From NCBI GenBank assembly GCA_041940385.1, contig JBGTSD010000002.1, positions 4,966 to 68,965 of the forward strand: a DNA stretch of 64,000 bases. Reading direction: 5' to 3'. Positions 59,071 through 64,000 of this stretch are shown piece by piece. This stretch comes from JACVCK01 sp041940385 (GTDB lineage Bacteria; Planctomycetota; Phycisphaerae; Phycisphaerales; UBA1924). The translations under genes and the position numbers were made by a program. The stretch's first letter is position 1; the number at the start of each line of letters is the position of its first letter. The notes below the pieces were generated by a model. That model was not told the DNA's origin, did not search any database, and saw only the letters and a list, made by a program, of their open reading frames with translations.

Positions 59071-61569
59071 TCAGCAGGCCGAGTTAAACGCGCTCAGCAC
59101 CACGTTGAGATCGCCGAAGTCCACATCCCCATCGTCGTCGAAGTCCGCCGCGGCGTTGTAGCCCGGCTGCCCCACGACCGTGTTGAACGCGCTCAGGACC
59201 GCGTTCAGATCGGCGAAGCCGATGAAGTTGTCGCCATCCACATCGCCCGGGCACGGCGTCTTCGTCGCCGGTCGCAGCTCGGTCATGTTGAAATTGATCG
59301 TCATGCCGCGCAGGCCGAGCGCCGGGTTGCCCGTGTTGAGCACGATCGCCTCCGGCGACGGGCGCGTGATGAAGCCGCCCTCCTCTTCATGGACCGACTC
59401 ATGCATGTCGGCGACGATCATGTCCGTGGGCGTCTGCGCCGCCAGGTGAACGAAGAGGTCCTCGAGCAGATGCCCCGAGGATGGGCCGGGCGTCGACGTG
59501 CAGACCGCGCCTGCGCCGTTCGCGCGATCGAGCGTGAAGAGGATGTCGATGAGCCCGTTGAAGTCGATGTCCTCCGCGTGCACACGGCGCGGCGCTCCCT
59601 GCACCGGAGCAACCTGCGGCGGACCGGGGTTCAGAATCTGCGGGACCATCGTGATCCGCCCGTCAAACTCGCTCGCGGCGGAGCTCGCCACCAGCAGGTC
59701 CTTGCCGGGCGTGGCGTCCACCTCCGCCACGTCCAGGTCGAACATGTACAGATCGCCCGTCAGGTGCGCACTCACGAACGCGGCGAACGCCGCGCTCCCC
59801 GTCGATCGCGCGTAGCGCACGATGCCATCGTCGGCCAGCACGATGTCCGGCCCGTGCAGGCCGTCGATGTCCTTGACGACGAGCACGTGCCCGCCGCCGG
59901 GCCCGTGGACGAGGATCGGGCTGCCGAACGTCCCGTCCGCGAACCGCGGAAAGATCGTGACCGCGGGCGAGCCGCCCTCGTGCGAGAGGAAGACGTCGTC
60001 GATCCCGTCGCCGTTGGTGTCTCCAGTCGCGACGGCCAGCGCCGGCGCCGCGAGCGGCAATGAGCCCGCCGACTCCATCACGCCGGTGTCCGGGTTGTAG
60101 CGCAGCACGCCCGCGGTCGGCGCCGCGGGCGTGGCGAAGATGAGCAGGTCGTGCGCATCGCCCTCCAGCCGCTCGAGCGTGCCGAGGATCGGCGCGTTCA
60201 GATTCGTCGTCACGATGATGTTGGACGTGCTGAGGCCCGACGGCGAACCGAAGTACATCCGCAGCCAGTTGTTCGTCGTGCCGAGGATCACGTCCCGATA
60301 GCCGTTGCCGCTGAAGTCTCCGACCGCCATGGCGCGCGCATCCGGCAGATTCCGCGTGAGGATCGATTCGTACAGCGTCAGCCCGAAGACGCCGGTGTGC
60401 TCGACCAGCAGCGGCCCCTGCGGGAAGTTGACGCCGGCGTGCGAGATGATCAGGTCCGTGTCGCCGTCGTTGTCCCAGTCGCCCGCCAGAGCGCTGACCG
60501 GCCCGTCGCCCGTGGCGAAGAGCTGGTTGAGGTTGAGCGCGCCCGCGCCGTCATTGCGGAGGTACGCCGCCGTGTCGTGTCCGAAGTTCACCGTGATGAC
60601 GTCGTCGAGCCCGTCGCCGTCGAAATCCCCGAGGATGGGATTCCCCGCGCCCGAAGGCAGCGTGTTGGAGGCCCCGTTGAGGAACCCTCCGGCGCCGTCG
60701 CCGATCAGCAATCGGCCCTCTCCGGACGCGCTGAGCTTGTAGAGATCGACAAAGCCGTCGAGATTGAAGTCCGACGACACGGCCGTGCGCGCGTCCGTGC
60801 CGTACGTCGTCGTCGGCTGATTCTGGCTGAAGGTTCCGAACGATCCGGAGCCGTTGTTCTCGAGCGGGTAGACACCGCCCGGGCTCGAGAGCGCGTTGAT
60901 GTCCAGGTCCCCGTCGTTGTCGAGATCGGCGAGCACCACGCCCCGGAGCGTGCCCGCCGGCGCCGCGGTCTGCGTCACCATCGGCGCCCCGAGCATCCCG
61001 CCGCCGAGGCCCGGGTACACGACGACCTGCGACAGCCCGCTGTTCACGACCACGATGTCGGGCACGCCGTCGCCGGTCACGTCAGCCGTGGCGAGGCCGT
61101 TGGTGTTGCTCGATCCGAACGTTCCCGTGGCGAGCGGCATGATCGACAGCGCGTACGGACCGGATCCCGAGAGCTTGGCGATGACCACGCCGTCCTGCGT
61201 CCGCACGAACCACGAGCGGAAGGACTGGCCGCCCATGAATCCCTCGCCGATGTAGCGGGCCTCCTCCACGCGCGAGCCGGCGTCGGCGCTCACGGTCTGG
61301 ATCGAGATCTGATTCGGGCCCGACGCCACCGGCGCGAGCACCGTCAGCGTCGAACCATCGCCGAACACGCCGCCGCGACCGGTGAACGTCTCGAACGCGT
61401 CCAGCAATCGCCCGCTCCCCGCCGCCTGGGCGCCGCTGAGCGCACCGCCGAACAGGGCGCTGGTGAAATCCAACGTCTGGCCCGCGAACGCGACTCCGCC
61501 CGCGAACGCGCCCAGCGCCCACACCAACCGCGCACCCCGCGCCCGACCCCGGCACACATTGCAGTTCAT
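59071..61569 (-). CDS. Secreted FG-GAP/VCBS-repeat protein with EF-hand tail
   Basis: An 832-residue surface protein. After a leader (RGARLVWALGAFAGGVAFAG) it carries many FG-GAP/VCBS-type calcium-binding repeats of an integrin-alpha-like seven-bladed propeller: TADVTGDGVPDIVVVNSG, LADLDNDGDLDINAL, SSDFNLDGFVDLY, LGDFDGDGLDDVITV, AGDWDNDGDTDLIISHAG, VGDFSGNGYRDVILG, TGDTNGDGIDDVFLSHEGG. The 60-residue doubled EF-hand tail ends in Cys. ATG 61569 has GGAGG eight bases upstream; an in-frame ATG at 61656 is less likely. Its tail is nearly identical in DNA to that of the next gene downstream. The role is probably adhesion or matrix. Confidence 0.87.
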   Translation of the reverse strand: MNCNVCRGRARGARLVWALGAFAGGVAFAGQTLDFTSALFGGALSGAQAAGSGRLLDAFETFTGRGGVFGDGSTLTVLAPVASGPNQISIQTVSADAGSRVEEARYIGEGFMGGQSFRSWFVRTQDGVVIAKLSGSGPYALSIMPLATGTFGSSNTNGLATADVTGDGVPDIVVVNSGLSQVVVYPGLGGGMLGAPMVTQTAAPAGTLRGVVLADLDNDGDLDINALSSPGGVYPLENNGSGSFGTFSQNQPTTTYGTDARTAVSSDFNLDGFVDLYKLSASGEGRLLIGDGAGGFLNGASNTLPSGAGNPILGDFDGDGLDDVITVNFGHDTAAYLRNDGAGALNLNQLFATGDGPVSALAGDWDNDGDTDLIISHAGVNFPQGPLLVEHTGVFGLTLYESILTRNLPDARAMAVGDFSGNGYRDVILGTTNNWLRMYFGSPSGLSTSNIIVTTNLNAPILGTLERLEGDAHDLLIFATPAAPTAGVLRYNPDTGVMESAGSLPLAAPALAVATGDTNGDGIDDVFLSHEGGSPAVTIFPRFADGTFGSPILVHGPGGGHVLVVKDIDGLHGPDIVLADDGIVRYARSTGSAAFAAFVSAHLTGDLYMFDLDVAEVDATPGKDLLVASSAASEFDGRITMVPQILNPGPPQVAPVQGAPRRVHAEDIDFNGLIDILFTLDRANGAGAVCTSTPGPSSGHLLEDLFVHLAAQTPTDMIVADMHESVHEEEGGFITRPSPEAIVLNTGNPALGLRGMTINFNMTELRPATKTPCPGDVDGDNFIGFADLNAVLSAFNTVVGQPGYNAAADFDDDGDVDFGDLNVVLSAFNSAC

Positions 61570-61705
61570 TCGGTGGCCCTCCGCCGCGCGCGCCGGGCCA
61601 TGCCCGCCTCGCCACGGTTCGAACCCGAGTATCCACGCAGACGATCCCCCGGACAAGGGAATTCGAGCCCCCCATCGCAGATTCTGCCGCGCCGAATTCC
61701 AGGAC

Positions 61706-62563
61706 TTAGCAGTCCGAATTGAACGCGCTCAGCACGACATTCAGGTCCCCGAAGTCCACATCGCCGTCGCCGTCGAAGTCCGCCGCGGCGGTGTAGCCCG
61801 GCTGCCCCATCGCCGTGTTGAAGGCGCCGAGGACAATGTTGAGGTCCGAAAAGCCGACGAAGCCGTCGCCGTCGGCGTCGCCCGGGCACACGCCGGCAAG
61901 CTGCCGGACCTCCGACGCCGAGATCGCGCGGCCGTACAGGCGCAGCTCGTCAAGGCCGCCGTTGAACTGCCCACGGTCCAGCCCCGCGCACGGCCCTCCG
62001 TTGATCCGGAAGAGCGCCGTGTTGTCGACATGGCCGATCGTGCCCTCGTTCACCGACTGACGCAGCACGCCGTCCACGTAACCGAGCCGCTGCGCCCCAT
62101 GGCGCACGAACGCCACGTGCCGCCACTCTCCGTTGAGCACCGGCTCGAGCGCCAGCGCGATCCACGCGGCGCCGCCCGGGCACGACGCGTACATCTCCAT
62201 CAGGAGGCTCGCGTCGAACGGCTGCCCCGAGCCCGACGAGATGTCGAAGAAGGCGCCGCAGCCGCAATCCTGTCTCTTCGACATCACGTCCACGAACCCC
62301 GGCTGTCCGCGGATCCAGAACGCGATCGAGAAATCGCCGATGCCGAAGTTGCCCACCGTCGGCGGCATCCGCACCTCGCCCCCGCCCGAGAAGTCGAAGG
62401 CCATGCCGTCCGGACCGGGCACGAAGCCGACCGTCCCGATGATCGCGCCGTGCTCACCGCCCGCGGAGTCGATCGCGTTCTCCTCCGCCGCGTACCAGTG
62501 CAGCAGCCCGTCCGACACCCCGCCCGTCACGATCATCGCCGACAACCAGAACATCTCGATCAT
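61706..62563 (-). CDS. Secreted LamG-domain protein with EF-hand tail (paralogue 1)
   Basis: A 285-residue protein with a short leader (MIEMFWLSAMIVTGGVS) and one concanavalin-like LamG domain: GLLHWYAAEENAIDSAGGEHG, FSIAFWIRGQPG, WRHVAFVRHGAQRLGYVDG and FNGGLDELRLYGRAISASEV, the classical LamG closing motif. A CGCGAFF loop may hold a disulfide. The 60-residue EF-hand tail runs from CPGDADGDGFVGFSDLN to the terminal Cys. GGGAG lies seven bases before ATG 62563. LamG domains usually bind glycans. The upstream neighbour is a clear paralogue. Confidence 0.87.
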   Translation of the reverse strand: MIEMFWLSAMIVTGGVSDGLLHWYAAEENAIDSAGGEHGAIIGTVGFVPGPDGMAFDFSGGGEVRMPPTVGNFGIGDFSIAFWIRGQPGFVDVMSKRQDCGCGAFFDISSGSGQPFDASLLMEMYASCPGGAAWIALALEPVLNGEWRHVAFVRHGAQRLGYVDGVLRQSVNEGTIGHVDNTALFRINGGPCAGLDRGQFNGGLDELRLYGRAISASEVRQLAGVCPGDADGDGFVGFSDLNIVLGAFNTAMGQPGYTAAADFDGDGDVDFGDLNVVLSAFNSDC

Positions 62564-62588
62564 CGCCGAACTCCCACGCGCGCGAGCG

Positions 62589-63458
62589 TCAACACCCCGT
62601 ATTGAACGCGCTCAGCACGATGTTCAGATCTCCGAAGTCCACGTCCAGATCGCCGTCAAGGTCCGCCGCGGCGTTGTAGCCCGCGTCGCCGCTCACGGTG
62701 TTGAACGCGCTCAGCACCGCGTTCAGATCGGCGAAGCCGACGAAGCCGTCGCCATCCACGTCCCCGGCGCAGCTCCCGGCCAGCTCGCGCACCTCGTCGA
62801 TCGTCAGCGCCCGGTCGTAGAAGCGGATCTCGTCGAGCGCGCCGTTGAACTTCGTCGTGCCGTCGAGATCGACGCATGGCCCGTCGTTGAGCCGCACCGG
62901 ATCGTTCACGTTGATGATCGCGACGACGCCCGTGTCCACGTCCGACCGGAGCACGCCATCGACATATCCGCGCCGGCGGGTTCCCTCGCGGGCGAACACG
63001 ACGTGATGCCAACGCTCGTCCAGCACCGGCTCCCCGCCGAGATTGATGTTCCCGGGCTCGTTCAGGCAGACCTCGTACATCTCCATGTTGAGCGACACGC
63101 CGCCGCGCACATCCCAGAACTGATGGCAGCCGCAGTTGTCCCGCTTGGACATGACCTGCCGGCCCGACGTCGCCGGGAGGCCGCGCACCCAGAACGCGAG
63201 CGAAAAGTCGCCCGTGCCGAACGCGCCGACCGACGGCGGCAGCGTGATCTGTCCGGCCCCGGTGAAGTCGAACGCCTGACCCGCCGGGCCGCTCACGAAC
63301 GCCACCCCTGCGCTTATCGATCCGTCCGCGCCGCCCACCGAGTCCGTCGCGTCCCCCTCCGCGGCGTACCAGTGCAGCAACCCCGCGCTCACGCCGCGAT
63401 CGTCCGGCTCACCGCCCGACGCCATCGCCGCGACCATCGACATCGTCCAACCCAGCAT
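62589..63458 (-). CDS. Secreted LamG-domain protein with EF-hand tail (paralogue 2)
   Basis: A 289-residue protein with leader MLGWTMSMVAAMASGG and a LamG domain (GLLHWYAAEGDATDSVGGADG, FSLAFWVRGLP, WHHVVFAREGTRRRGYVDGV, FNGALDEIRFYDRALTIDEV). The CGC loop (CGCHQFW) is conserved with paralogue 1. The tail runs from CAGDVDGDGFVGFADLN to a terminal Cys. GGAGG is five bases before ATG 63458. The two LamG genes are 25 nt apart, so they are probably co-transcribed after local duplication. Confidence 0.87.
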   Translation of the reverse strand: MLGWTMSMVAAMASGGEPDDRGVSAGLLHWYAAEGDATDSVGGADGSISAGVAFVSGPAGQAFDFTGAGQITLPPSVGAFGTGDFSLAFWVRGLPATSGRQVMSKRDNCGCHQFWDVRGGVSLNMEMYEVCLNEPGNINLGGEPVLDERWHHVVFAREGTRRRGYVDGVLRSDVDTGVVAIINVNDPVRLNDGPCVDLDGTTKFNGALDEIRFYDRALTIDEVRELAGSCAGDVDGDGFVGFADLNAVLSAFNTVSGDAGYNAAADLDGDLDVDFGDLNIVLSAFNTGC

Positions 63459-63512
63459 CGCAACCTCCGATCGATGACGATGCAGCCTACCGGCCGCGCT
63501 GCGGATCGCCAA

Positions 63513-63539
63513 GAAAAAACCGGCGCTCTCGCGCCGGTT
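63513..63539 (-). terminator. Intrinsic terminator downstream of atpA
   Basis: On the minus strand AACCGGCGC-GAGA-GCGCCGGTT (9-bp stem, 4-base loop, 63518-63539) is followed by TTTTTT (63514-63519, partly within the stem). It is the clearest Rho-independent terminator in the window and lies 26 nt after the atpA stop. Confidence 0.92.
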
Positions 63540-63564
63540 CGGGGTCGATGTCGGTGTGCGGGGC

Positions 63565-64000
63565 TCAGCCCTTCTTGTGCTGGCTCTTCCACTGGCTCTT
63601 GAACGAGTTGATCGCGTCCACGAGCTTCTTCTCCAGCGCCTCGTCGAGCGCCTTCTTCTGATTCAGCTCCTCCCACAGCGCCTTGTTGACGGTGGTGAAG
63701 GAATTGAGCAGGGCCTTCTCGAACGCCGGCACGTCCTTGACGTCGATGTCGTCGAGCAGGCCCTTGGTGCCCGCGTAGATCGAGATCACCTGGTCCACGA
63801 TGCTGAACGGCTCGTACTGGGGCTGCTTGAGCAGCTCGACCATGCGCCGGCCGCGATCCAGCTGACGCTGCGTCGAACGGTCCAGCTCGGTGCCGAGCTG
63901 CGCGAACGCCTCGAGTTCACGGGCGGACGCCAGGTCCAGCCGCAACGAGCCGGCGATCTTCTTCATCGCCTTCACCTGCGCGCTGCCGCCGACGCGCGAC
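63565..64000 (-). CDS. atpA: ATP synthase F1 subunit alpha (C-terminal part, cut by window edge)
   Basis: The C-terminal ~144 residues of the F1 alpha subunit of ATP synthase. The frame enters from the right edge as SRVGGSAQVKAMKK, continues GSLRLDLASARELEAFAQ and ELDRSTQRQLDRGRRMVELLKQ, then QYEPFSIVDQVISIYAGTKGLLDDI, the alpha-subunit C-terminal helical domain. It ends in a Lys-rich helix. It is the last gene of its transcript here, because a strong terminator follows. The nucleotide-binding core is outside the window. Confidence 0.96.
   Translation of the reverse strand, partial: SRVGGSAQVKAMKKIAGSLRLDLASARELEAFAQLGTELDRSTQRQLDRGRRMVELLKQPQYEPFSIVDQVISIYAGTKGLLDDIDVKDVPAFEKALLNSFTTVNKALWEELNQKKALDEALEKKLVDAINSFKSQWKSQHKKG

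Noticed and set aside
61611..61640. GGTTCGAACCC-like sequence resembling a tRNA T-loop upstream of the FG-GAP gene
   Set aside because: No matching acceptor, D or anticodon arms can be built on either strand. No tRNA or rRNA gene was found anywhere in the window.

Overview
The window is very GC-rich (roughly two thirds or more G+C by eye) and densely coded. It looks like a chromosome segment of a planctomycete, most likely class Phycisphaerae, order Phycisphaerales. That placement is inference. It rests on many secreted proteins ending in a doubled EF-hand, dockerin-like tail (CPGDxDGDG...DLNxVLSxFN...C), a MoxR/DUF58/BatA-type/DUF4175 operon, a PEP-CTERM-like protein, and small exported proteins of planctomycete style.

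Layout. 1-5 kb: cysS (cut by the left edge), an exported LanC-like protein, ybeY and an exported methyltransferase-like protein on the minus strand, then upp and tmk on the plus strand. 5-22 kb: a TPR protein, then a long minus-strand chain with one- to four-base overlaps (DUF58, BatA-like, VWA/GATase-like, DUF4175, a Gln-rich protein, a terpenoid-cyclase-repeat protein, an NPCBM-like protein), with moxR upstream but separated by a secreted nuclease-like gene and a dispersed repeat. 22-27.4 kb: mutM, a probable oriC, dnaA, a ribonuclease Z-like gene, a VTT membrane protein and three parS-like sites. 27.4-31.2 kb: a low-GC accessory island with a chimeric surface protein carrying a toxin-like C-terminus and an overlapping candidate immunity gene. 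31-37 kb: a PhoD-like phosphatase, a PEP-CTERM-like protein and aguB-aguA (agmatine to putrescine). 37-53 kb: methyltransferase/aminotransferase operon, paired LptF/LptG-type permeases, a pseudopilin operon, a small-protein operon, a PSP1 (RicT-like) protein, an enlarged signal peptidase I and an M32 carboxypeptidase. 53-63.5 kb: six consecutive minus-strand secreted proteins (two PQQ-propeller paralogues, one unknown, one FG-GAP, two LamG), all with the doubled EF-hand tail. 63.5-64 kb: terminator and 3' end of atpA.

Themes. (1) Two initiation styles coexist. Several first-in-operon genes have a TAnnnT -10 element only 5-6 nt before the start codon and no Shine-Dalgarno, which suggests leaderless mRNAs. 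Most secreted-protein genes have strong GGAGG-type sites. (2) Seven of eight proteins with the C-terminal EF-hand tail have a Cys at the start of the tail and Cys as the very last residue. (3) oriC, dnaA and parS lie within about 4 kb, so the window spans the chromosome origin region. (4) The strongest candidate for a new system is the low-GC toxin-like/immunity-like cassette joined to a GC-rich planctomycete surface stalk. Starts were chosen by signal peptide, Shine-Dalgarno, overlap or -10 spacing, as noted per gene.
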